Assembly (NCBI RefSeq): GCF_902809865.1
Contig: NZ_CADDWH010000001.1
Coordinates: 806,001 to 870,000, forward strand
Origin: Halobacillus sp. Marseille-Q1614
GTDB taxonomy: Bacteria; Bacillota; Bacilli; Bacillales; Halobacillaceae
Length of the DNA: 64,000 bases
Direction of reading: 5' to 3'
Below the pieces are notes generated by a model that was not told the origin of the DNA, searched no databases, and saw only the letters and a program-made list of their open reading frames with translations. This document shows, piece after piece, positions 1 through 7,346 of the stretch. The position numbers were made by a program, and so were the translations under genes. Every line of letters begins with the position of its first letter. The first letter of the stretch is position 1.

Positions 1-112
1 TATTCCTTACTTTAACGTTTCTGCGCTCTCTAATAGCTTTTCCTTTTGCATCATATCCAGTTACAACGGAAAGACGAAATGAGCCCTTACCACGTTTCTC
101 AATGCTTCCCAT
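1..112 (-). CDS. int: Site-specific tyrosine integrase, N-terminal part only
   Basis: The complementary strand begins ATG at 112 after the ribosome site AAAGGAGG and reads MGSIEKRGKGSFRLSVVTG before running off the window. This opening is typical of the arm-binding domain of phage/ICE tyrosine recombinases. The catalytic domain lies outside the window, so activity cannot be judged. The stop of the upstream ImmA-like gene lies just before the int ribosome site, which suggests one immA-int transcript, as in ICEBs1-type elements. It would integrate and excise the element. Confidence 0.75.
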   Translation of the reverse strand, partial: MGSIEKRGKGSFRLSVVTGYDAKGKAIRERRNVKVRN

Positions 113-126
113 AGCTTCAACCTCCT

Positions 127-654
127 TTACAAGTAACGTAAACTATCTTCAGCAATACACGTGGTACAATTTTCTTCCCTTGCTGAAATGTATCTTCTTT
201 GAATCTGATCCAGTCTTTCCACACATAAACTAGGCGACACCTTAAAGTCTTGGGACAATCTTTCGATGATTTCTGGATCCTGGAGATTGTACTTCTTAAT
301 CATGTGATAGGGGAGAGCAGCATATAGAGTAAAGTTACGAGCATCTCGCTCCTGAAGCTCTCTAAAGGCTTCAGGCATCATCGTTTGTTTTCCTACATGG
401 CGAAGAGCGTGACAAAATTCATGAAAAAATTGTTCGCGTTGAATCAGTGGATCTTTAGTGGAGTTAATAACGATTTCTTCATACCTTCCAAATCGGGTAT
501 ATCTTGATTCATGCGGCTTGTAGTGGATGAAAATTTGATATTTCATCGCTATTTTCTTGATTTTGAGGTCATCTGGGTATTCAATTGTGTGCTTTATGTA
601 CCAGTTGGACACGCAATCTTCTAGTGCTGTTGTCGTGTATTGCGGGAAATTCAT
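127..654 (-). CDS. immA: ImmA/IrrE-type zinc metallopeptidase
   Basis: A 175-residue protein with the zinc-binding motif HEFCHALRH (HExxH) near residue 79. Length and motif fit the ImmA/IrrE (COG2856) family. In ICEBs1 and related phages ImmA cleaves the ImmR repressor after DNA damage and so induces excision and transfer. Its stop sits against the int ribosome site, suggesting co-transcription. Its usual partner gene, an ImmR-like repressor, is not adjacent but lies at 23.4-23.8 kb, beyond a large cargo block. A LexA box lies 28 bp upstream of the start. Confidence 0.75.
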   Translation of the reverse strand: MNFPQYTTTALEDCVSNWYIKHTIEYPDDLKIKKIAMKYQIFIHYKPHESRYTRFGRYEEIVINSTKDPLIQREQFFHEFCHALRHVGKQTMMPEAFRELQERDARNFTLYAALPYHMIKKYNLQDPEIIERLSQDFKVSPSLCVERLDQIQRRYISAREENCTTCIAEDSLRYL

Positions 655-681
655 ACTATCACCTTCCTGTTAGTATTATAC

Positions 682-693
682 GAACAAATGTTC
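682..693 (-). promoter_or_regulatory. LexA (SOS) box upstream of immA-int
   Basis: GAACAAATGTTC matches the Bacillus LexA consensus GAAC-N4-GTTC exactly and is a near-perfect palindrome. Its position just upstream of immA fits direct LexA repression of immA-int. Confidence 0.65.
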
Positions 694-783
694 TTGTTTT
701 CAAATGTTTTTCTATAAAAAAGGCCATAGATAATTATTATCTATGACTCAAGTGAATATTTAGCTATATATTTTTATTACTAG

Positions 784-1062
784 TTAATTCATATCTCTTT
801 GTTTTGCTCTCGTTCTCCATGCAGTTAAAATACTTTCATTCCAAAATGAATCTCCGTTAATTTGTTTACCGTCGGATACTTCTTTTGCTATGTCCCTTAT
901 ATCATCAGCGAACTTAGGATTAAGTTCAGCTTCAATTATTAACCAAGATCTGATTTCATTTGGTTCAAATTCTTCGTTTCCTTTTTTTAGGGTTCTGAAT
1001 AAGTCAATGGTAGCGCTTTTATCTGCGGGATGATGTTTACAGCCATGGAAATGACCCAGGTC
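784..1062 (-). pseudogene. C-terminal part of an unknown gene split by the IS21 element
   Basis: The frame is open for 94 codons but its only ATG lies inside the end of the insertion sequence, so it has no start of its own. From HPADKSATIDLFRTL onward it reads like the natural continuation of the protein at 3594-4124, which ends in STGIS just before its stop. I recall families in which STGxxHPxD continues unbroken, so I read the two pieces as one interrupted gene. About 59 extra bases outside the IS ends would also need explaining. Function unknown. Confidence 0.5.
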
Positions 1063-1183
1063 TGCCATCTTTTTGATCCAACTCTACCAATATATTGATC
1101 CACTTAAGACAAAGCTGATCCACCCTCCTATATAATAAAGAAGCACCTTAACGGTGCCATTTTATTATGTAGGGGGTTTTTTT

Positions 1184-2746
1184 GTGGTTAAGTATCGAGA
1201 GATATTAAGGCTTCAGGCACAAGGAGTCACTCAAAGGGGGATAGCTTCAAGTTGTGGACATTCCAGGAACACTGTAAGGGAAGTGCTAAAACGAGCGGAG
1301 GAAAAAGGTGTATGTTGGCCATTGGACAAGGATGTGACTGACTTAGATTTACTGTCCATTCTGTTCCCGGAAAAGAAACTTCCTTCCGATCATCGGCGCA
1401 AGCCAGATGGTGAATATATTCATAAGGAATTGGCGAAGTCAGGTGTCACTTTATCTCTATTATGGGATGAATACTCTGTGCAGAGCAGGGCGAATAATGA
1501 AATCCCATACAGCTATCGCCAGTTTTGCAGGTTTTATAATGACTATGCACGAAAAACGAAAGCTACCATGCGTATTAAAAGGAAACCTGGAGAACAGCTG
1601 GAAGTTGACTGGGCAGGGGATACAATGCATCTGACCGACCACTTAACTGGTGAGAAGATACCTGTGTATATTTTCGTTAGTGTTTTACCTTGTAGTCAGT
1701 ATGCATATGTAGAAGCATTTTTGTCCATGAACAGTGAAAGCTGGATTACAGCTCATATTCATGCTTTTGAATTTTTTGGGGGAATCCCGAGAATTATCGT
1801 CCCTGATAACTTAAAAACTGGTGTAACGAAATCATCTCGTACTGAACCTATCATTAACCCGACTTATCAAGAGATGGCTGAACATTATCAGACAACTATA
1901 ATCCCAGCACGAGTCTCTCACCCAAAAGATAAACCAAGTGTAGAAGTTACTGTAGGCCACATATCAACGTGGATTATTGCTTCTCTTCGTAATCAAAAAT
2001 TCTTTACTCTCATAGAAGTTAATAAGGCAATAAAAGAGAAGTTAGAAGAATTCAATACTAAAGATTTTCAGAAAAAAAGTGGAAATAGGCAGAAAGCATT
2101 TTTAGAGGAAGAAAAGTTCGCTCTTATGCCTCTGCCTACTTCATCCTATGAAATGGCGACTTGGACAACGGCGACTGTCCAACCCGACTATCATATAAAA
2201 GCTGATTCTAAATTTTATTCTGTTCCTTATGATTATATCAAATGTACAGTAGACGTCAGAATGACTAGAACAATAGTAGAAGTATTTTATAAAAATGCAC
2301 GGATTGCCTCCCATAAGAGATTAAGTAGATATGGGGATTCTTTTCAAACGATTCCAGATCATATGCCTAGAAAACACCAGCAATATTTAGAGCTTGATAA
2401 AGAGTACATTTTAAAATGGGGGAAGTCCGCAGGACCGTTCACATTATTAACCATTGAAAAGATTTTAGAAAGCTACCCAACTGAAAAGCAAGGCTTAAAA
2501 TCAACCTTCGGTTTAATTAAGTTAGCAGATAAGTATTCCATTGAACGTGTCGAAGACGCCTGCGAAAGAATTTTGTCCTATACTCCAAGACCTAAACTCA
2601 AAAGTGTTCAGACCATTTTAAAAACGGGCCAGGATAAATTCGATCCTAAAATGGTGACAAAAAAATCTAGTGAACGAAAAAATGATAGCGCTTATGGTTT
2701 TACACGCGGTGCGAACTATTATGGAGGTAAAAATCATGACAACTGA
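1184..2746 (+). CDS. istA: IS21-family transposase IstA
   Basis: A DDE transposase of 520 residues from GTG at 1184, chosen because AGGGGG lies nine bases upstream; the earlier in-frame start lacks a ribosome site. An N-terminal helix-turn-helix (QAQGVTQRGIASSCGHSRNT) is followed by a retroviral-integrase-type core: D in VDWAGDTM, D in IIVPDNLKTGV, and an E in KPSVEVTVGH. The order and spacing fit IS21 IstA proteins. The gene looks intact and overlaps istB, the usual coupling. It acts with IstB to move the element. Confidence 0.9.
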   Translation: MVKYREILRLQAQGVTQRGIASSCGHSRNTVREVLKRAEEKGVCWPLDKDVTDLDLLSILFPEKKLPSDHRRKPDGEYIHKELAKSGVTLSLLWDEYSVQSRANNEIPYSYRQFCRFYNDYARKTKATMRIKRKPGEQLEVDWAGDTMHLTDHLTGEKIPVYIFVSVLPCSQYAYVEAFLSMNSESWITAHIHAFEFFGGIPRIIVPDNLKTGVTKSSRTEPIINPTYQEMAEHYQTTIIPARVSHPKDKPSVEVTVGHISTWIIASLRNQKFFTLIEVNKAIKEKLEEFNTKDFQKKSGNRQKAFLEEEKFALMPLPTSSYEMATWTTATVQPDYHIKADSKFYSVPYDYIKCTVDVRMTRTIVEVFYKNARIASHKRLSRYGDSFQTIPDHMPRKHQQYLELDKEYILKWGKSAGPFTLLTIEKILESYPTEKQGLKSTFGLIKLADKYSIERVEDACERILSYTPRPKLKSVQTILKTGQDKFDPKMVTKKSSERKNDSAYGFTRGANYYGGKNHDN

Positions 2747-3479
2747 TAATACTCTAATAAAATTAAATGAAATGCGTATGACAGCAATGGCAGAGAAATT
2801 TACTGAACAATTAAGTAACCCTGAATATCAAGAATTATCATTTGAGGATCGTTTTGGATTACTGGTTGACATGGAATGGTCACGAAGACAAAATAGTAAA
2901 CTCGATCGATTGATAAAGGCAGCTGAATTAAGAGACACTCAAGCATGTATTGAAGACATCAGGTATTACTCTGACCGGAAATTGGACAAAAACCAAATCT
3001 TGCGTTTGGCGACAGGTAGCTATATTGAAGAGCACCACAACATCATTCTTATGGGCGCCTCTGGAAATGGTAAAACATACTTGGGTTGTGCCTTTGGCAA
3101 CGCAGCATGTCGGCAGTTTTATAAAGTGAAATACACCCGTCTCCCCGACTTATTAGACGAATTAGCCATCGCTAGAGGCGAAGGGATCTACAGAAAAGTA
3201 ATGAAAAAATATAAAAAAGTTAACTTACTCATATTAGACGAATGGCTTCTAACACCTCTAAATGATACGGAAGCAAGAGACCTTCTAGAAATTGTGGAGG
3301 CACGTCACCAACAAGGATCCACTATTTTCTGTTCACAATTTGATCCGCGAGGATGGCATGAAAAAATAGGAGAAAGCACACTGGCTGACGCCATTCTCGA
3401 TCGAATCGTTCACGATTCATATAATATTGTCATTGACGGAGAAATGTCGATGAGAGAACGTTACGGATTACACCAGTAA
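2736..3479 (+). CDS. istB: IS21-family ATPase IstB
   Basis: An AAA+ ATPase helper of 247 residues. ATG 2736 is chosen for its ATGGAGG ribosome site; it overlaps the istA end by 11 bases. Walker A is GASGNGKT and Walker B is LLILDEW, both in the DnaC-like arrangement of IstB. The C-terminal end GEMSMRERYG is typical of the family. IstB binds target DNA and activates IstA. The gene is complete. Confidence 0.9.
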   Translation: MTTDNTLIKLNEMRMTAMAEKFTEQLSNPEYQELSFEDRFGLLVDMEWSRRQNSKLDRLIKAAELRDTQACIEDIRYYSDRKLDKNQILRLATGSYIEEHHNIILMGASGNGKTYLGCAFGNAACRQFYKVKYTRLPDLLDELAIARGEGIYRKVMKKYKKVNLLILDEWLLTPLNDTEARDLLEIVEARHQQGSTIFCSQFDPRGWHEKIGESTLADAILDRIVHDSYNIVIDGEMSMRERYGLHQ

Positions 3480-3593
3480 AACTCAGATCCACCATCATGT
3501 ATGGTAGTGGCTCACTTATGGCGCGAGTGGCTCAATTCCTTGTCCTAAGTGGATCAAAAAGATGGCAGAGGCGGATCTAACCTCTGTCTTTCT

Positions 3594-4124
3594 TCAGGAG
3601 ATTCCAGTAGACGTGTTTATACTCTCTAATAAATCTCTGAGAGCTTCATCTACAACTGGATTCTTGATAAACTGTTCTGCGTTTTTCTTATCATTTGTCT
3701 CCAATTCTTTCGCATTCCATGTCTTAATCCAATTTTGAATGTTACTATTCCAACCCCAAGGGATAACTAATACTTTTCTCAATTCTGTGTAGGAATCGAT
3801 TTTATTTAATAATTTGGAACTTGGGTATAGAACAAGACAAGGGCCAGAGTTATTCACATTTTTACTGCGTTCAGTTATAAGAATCAATTTCCCTAAATTA
3901 TTTGGTAAACGTGCTTCGTTATTCTTAGAGAGGATATTTGTATAATCTTTTCCTAATGTATCACTTATTACCCCCGTTAAATTTTGTTTGGTAGGTACAC
4001 ATAAAAATGCATTTTGGTTTCCATCTTTTTCACATTGCTTTATAAGCCATTGAATACCTCTTTTTAAAGCTTCATAGTTTCCACCTTCGCTATTAATATA
4101 AAAGCTATCTCGTTTACGCGCCAT
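3594..4124 (-). pseudogene. N-terminal part of an unknown gene interrupted near its 3' end
   Basis: A 176-residue frame from MARKRDSFYINSEGG with a good ribosome site (AGGAGGTAATAAAA). I do not recognise a catalytic motif. It ends in LLESINTSTGIS and then a stop 27 bases from the IS21 end. The IS-flanking frame at 784-1062 carries the sequence that seems to follow on (HPADKSATIDLFRTL). I therefore treat both as halves of one gene for a protein of about 260 residues. It lies 20 bases downstream of the SAP-nuclease gene on the same strand and could form an operon with it. The short form may still be translated. Confidence 0.5.
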
Positions 4125-4144
4125 TTTTATTACCTCCTGTAAAT

Positions 4145-6631
4145 TTATTGTAAACTATCACAAGCAATACCATCAGTATCCCTATTCAAATCATGAGGAT
4201 CATTCGCTGGCCCACCAGCAGCTTCAAAAAATGCTTGTGCTGAAGCATGGTCAGGGAAGTCACCACAGTCACGATCAGGTCCAAATGGATCATAAAGAAG
4301 TCCGTTATTAGACGGTTCTGAAGGTTCAGGCTGTGGAGATGGCTCCGGTTCAGGCGCTGGTTCCGATTCTTCCTCAAAGTGGTAACCATGGTCGTGATCT
4401 TTATGTGCATAACCTTCAATTGACCAGACACCATTGCCAGAGTCGATTGCTTTCTGTTGAGCTGCATGAAATTCATCAAGCATGGTTAAGTCGTTGTATA
4501 AGTAAGCAGTTCGTGCCAATCCTTTTTCCAGCAATTTTTCTTGAATAGTTTCACCATCAATATATACATAAGCTAGTAATCGACCGTAATTGTCACGCTC
4601 TTCGCTTCCAACTTTCACTCTAACTTCTTCTCCGGATAGAGTATCCTTAACAAACTGAGATGCTTCAGGTCCGTAAGGTTGAACTGGTTCAGAAGGGTGT
4701 ACCGTTTCAGGTGTGTCAATAAGTAAGAGACGGACATCTTCTGTTTTACCATCCATGTTCACTTCAATTGTGTCTCCGTCTATGACTCGAGTTACTGTAG
4801 CGTTTGTTTCATTTTTCTTTTTTTCAGCAGCTTCTGCTTCAGCCTTTTCTTTAGCTTCTTTATCTTTTTCAGCTTGTGCCTTTTCTTCAGCTTCTTTTTC
4901 TTTACGCTCTTTCTCTGCTTGAGTCTGTTCTTCAGCCTCTTTTTTATCTTTTTCTTCCTGCTCTTTTTGTTCTTCAACTTCTTTAGCTTCTTTTTCTTCG
5001 GCTGCCTTTAATTCTTCTTCACTGTTTGGGTCTGCTCCATCGCCATTACTAGAGTTTTCAGGTGATGTGTCTGTCTCAGCCATCACATCCTCTGTAGTAG
5101 TTTCATCTGTTAAATCATCATTTTCCCCAGAAAGAGCATCTACACTAGTCCCGATCAAAAGGATATAGATAAGGATAGATGTCACCATTTTCCATGCTTT
5201 ACCGGTTCTAAACCCTACAATTTTCTGGTACCATTTTCTTTCTTTTTTTTCAATTTTTACATTGCACTTTTCTTCGGCGGTACTTAATACTTTTTTACTA
5301 TCGCTATATATCTTATAAATTTTTCCATTTAACGTTAGAAGAGTACTCATAGCTCTAAAATCAATCGAAGCATGAGCTACTGATTTCCAATGTGTTTGTT
5401 CAAGTTGTATTAGTTTTCCCTTTTGATAGGAGTAAGCAAATATTCCGGTATGAGTAATTGCAGAGTACTGACTGGGTTCATTTGATTTATATAATCCGCC
5501 CTCTACCATATAAATAAAATCAGAGTGCATACTCATTATTAGATTTTTAACCAACTCTTTTTTAGGTAAAGCTTTCTCATTCTGATTAGATGGTTGTTTT
5601 CCCTTTTGAGATGTAAAATTTTCATTTGAAATGTCTGTGCCTTGCTCGTTTGTAGATATTCCTGTTTCGTTTATTTGAGGTTTAATGTTATAAGATTCTA
5701 TTACCAGTGACCTAAATTTCTCTTCATCGTCCTCTATGTGTGCCAGCAAGCAATTGAAGCAGTTTTCTGCATCTAGAGCGTGGTGGGGGAGGGTGTTCTT
5801 TAGTTCAACCCATGATTTATTGAATATCCATTTGAGGTCATTTTGGTTTAATTCTAAGATTTCATTTAATTGATTCAGTCGCTTACTTGTGGGCATAGGT
5901 GATATATTTTCTGGATTATCAATAATAAATCCATTGTGTAAACCACTAGTGCTTAATATAAATGCATGAAGATAATAATTATGTGCAGATTCATAATCTT
6001 CCTCATTGTATAATTGATTGGCCATATTAATTAAGACAATAGTCAATAATCCAAAATTACGCTCTCTCTCATATCTGCTTTTGGCACGAGTATAAAGACC
6101 CCATGAAATCTCGCTGTTACTTGGAGTAAGATTGCTCTGATTTACAAAACGAATTGCACTAGCAGGATAATAAATACCATCTTTAGAAGAGGACTTGTGT
6201 GCAGGAACAATATAATAGTACCTATTAAATACTTCCTCACCTTTAGAAGTTAGTTTCAAGGTGGTATCAATAATATGATGCTGAAGATCAGCCAAAGTTA
6301 TTTCCTCTTTTATGCGATCTACAAGAATTGCTTTTTTTCCTGAAATTTTAAGGTTGTGGTGTTTTAAAATCTCTTTAAGCTCTGCAACCTTGAAGTCTGG
6401 AAGTGATTCATAAATAGTAGCTTGTTCTAAGTAGTCTTCATTAATTAACTTCTCTGCTGATCTGTGAGCATCAATTCCATAATCATATTCAAAATACAGT
6501 GGAAAAGTAGCTTTCATAAAGTTTTTGCCACTTAGCCAATCCAAAAGGATTACTTCCCCTGGTAATAATCCATTTTCTAAAGGTCTCTTATAAATCACGT
6601 CTATTTCATCCCGAAAGTCATCATTCGGCAT
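4145..6631 (-). CDS. Membrane protein fusing SAP, PH-like, SNase and Excalibur domains
   Basis: An 828-residue mosaic. Residues 78-112 look like a SAP DNA-binding motif (VAELKEILKHHNLKISGKKA). The middle region up to about 330 is helical and may be TPR-like. Residues about 365-450 resemble a bacterial PH-like domain. One membrane helix lies at about 481-498. A Lys/Glu-rich stretch at about 530-606 probably forms a rod. Residues 608-745 are a staphylococcal-nuclease domain with its key residues (DGDTIEV, VRLLLIDTPE, YGRLLAYVY). The end (about 783-828) is an Excalibur calcium-binding motif (DRDCGDF, DTDGIACDS). The predicted layout puts SAP inside and the nuclease outside the cell. The role is unknown; DNA handling at the envelope is an inference. 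Confidence 0.8.
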   Translation of the reverse strand: MPNDDFRDEIDVIYKRPLENGLLPGEVILLDWLSGKNFMKATFPLYFEYDYGIDAHRSAEKLINEDYLEQATIYESLPDFKVAELKEILKHHNLKISGKKAILVDRIKEEITLADLQHHIIDTTLKLTSKGEEVFNRYYYIVPAHKSSSKDGIYYPASAIRFVNQSNLTPSNSEISWGLYTRAKSRYERERNFGLLTIVLINMANQLYNEEDYESAHNYYLHAFILSTSGLHNGFIIDNPENISPMPTSKRLNQLNEILELNQNDLKWIFNKSWVELKNTLPHHALDAENCFNCLLAHIEDDEEKFRSLVIESYNIKPQINETGISTNEQGTDISNENFTSQKGKQPSNQNEKALPKKELVKNLIMSMHSDFIYMVEGGLYKSNEPSQYSAITHTGIFAYSYQKGKLIQLEQTHWKSVAHASIDFRAMSTLLTLNGKIYKIYSDSKKVLSTAEEKCNVKIEKKERKWYQKIVGFRTGKAWKMVTSILIYILLIGTSVDALSGENDDLTDETTTEDVMAETDTSPENSSNGDGADPNSEEELKAAEEKEAKEVEEQKEQEEKDKKEAEEQTQAEKERKEKEAEEKAQAEKDKEAKEKAEAEAAEKKKNETNATVTRVIDGDTIEVNMDGKTEDVRLLLIDTPETVHPSEPVQPYGPEASQFVKDTLSGEEVRVKVGSEERDNYGRLLAYVYIDGETIQEKLLEKGLARTAYLYNDLTMLDEFHAAQQKAIDSGNGVWSIEGYAHKDHDHGYHFEEESEPAPEPEPSPQPEPSEPSNNGLLYDPFGPDRDCGDFPDHASAQAFFEAAGGPANDPHDLNRDTDGIACDSLQ

Positions 6632-6808
6632 ATTATCAACCTCTCATGTTCGAGTATTTTAAAACAATTACTTTAATTATAGAAAATTTCAGCTACTAGA
6701 TATATAGAAAATACAAATTTTTCATGTAAAGTAAGAAAAAAGATCCTCAATAAATCACGCCTAATAAAAAGGCTGAGTTAAAGTTTGTTGTTGATATTTG
6801 AATAATTA
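6632..6808. other. Intergenic stretch between divergent genes
   Basis: AT-rich spacer holding the start regions of the SAP-nuclease gene (leftward) and the small SOS gene (rightward). No repeat or gene seen apart from the LexA box at its right edge. Confidence 0.4.
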
Positions 6809-6820
6809 GAACAAATGTTC
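6809..6820 (+). promoter_or_regulatory. LexA (SOS) box before a small gene
   Basis: GAACAAATGTTC, identical to the box upstream of immA, fits GAAC-N4-GTTC. It lies immediately upstream of the ribosome site GAAGGAG of the small gene. Confidence 0.65.
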
Positions 6821-6847
6821 TGTGAAGGAGTTATCAAATATAAGTGG

Positions 6848-7054
6848 GTGACGACCGTGAGAGCAACAGATATTCTTAAAGCCATTGAAAAACTTAATCC
6901 AGAGGAAAAGCATAGTTTACGGGAATATTTAATCGATGCTCTTACAGAGTCATCCTTAACAGGGGCGGTACTGCAAGGAATCTCGGAACGAAAGCCAAAC
7001 CTGACCTGGTTTCAGGTATTAGAGAGCATCCATTGTCAGCGGTATGAAGGATGA
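6848..7054 (+). CDS. Small protein of unknown function, probably SOS-regulated
   Basis: A protein of about 68 residues, helical and charged (ATDILKAIEKLNPEEKHSLR). An ATG at 6815 is in frame but lies inside the LexA box and has no ribosome site. GTG 6848 or GTG 6857 are more likely because GAAGGAG precedes them, though at a wide spacing. The stop overlaps an ATG (ATGA) that opens a 21-codon frame (MNDMMVKRGLFPSVETYDTL), perhaps a truncated second gene. I do not recognise the family. Its LexA box suggests induction by DNA damage. Confidence 0.55.
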   Translation: MTTVRATDILKAIEKLNPEEKHSLREYLIDALTESSLTGAVLQGISERKPNLTWFQVLESIHCQRYEG

Positions 7055-7165
7055 ACGATATGATGGTAAAAAGGGGTTTATTTCCAAGTGTCGAAACCTA
7101 TGATACCCTTAGATGATTTACTTTCACGATGTAACCATTGAATCTTGTTCTCCTAAGCGGATATT

Positions 7166-7225
7166 TATCTCGAAACTGAGTCTTAAAGTAAAGGGCAGGA
7201 TTGTTGAAGACTCATTTTCAAGATA
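7166..7225. repeat. Array repeat R1, short form with both ends
   Basis: TATCTCGAAACTGAGTCTT and AAGACTCATTTTCAAGATA face each other across about 22 bases and match at 17 of 19 positions. This is the first of fifteen copies of the array repeat up to 23.2 kb. It lacks the internal terminator hairpin seen in the longer copies. Confidence 0.75.
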
Positions 7226-7346
7226 TTGAACTGAAATAAGGATTATTTGTGTAATATTTGGTGTTTTGTTTATATTGTTTGTTAAACTTTTCCTGTAAAA
7301 TAGGAATTGACATTAGGGAATTTAGAAAAAGTGGGGAGGTTATAAA

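Larger units (their letters stand above)
1063..3567 (+). mobile_element. IS21-family insertion sequence
   Basis: A 2505-bp element with inverted ends: TGCCATCTTTTTGATCCA at the left and its exact reverse complement at the right. It starts with TG and ends with CA as IS21 elements do. Further copies of GATCCA-containing sequence lie inside both ends. It encodes overlapping istA and istB. I found no target duplication: the flanks are CCCAGGTC and GAGGCGGA. That suggests recombination between copies or a deletion after insertion. Confidence 0.85.
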
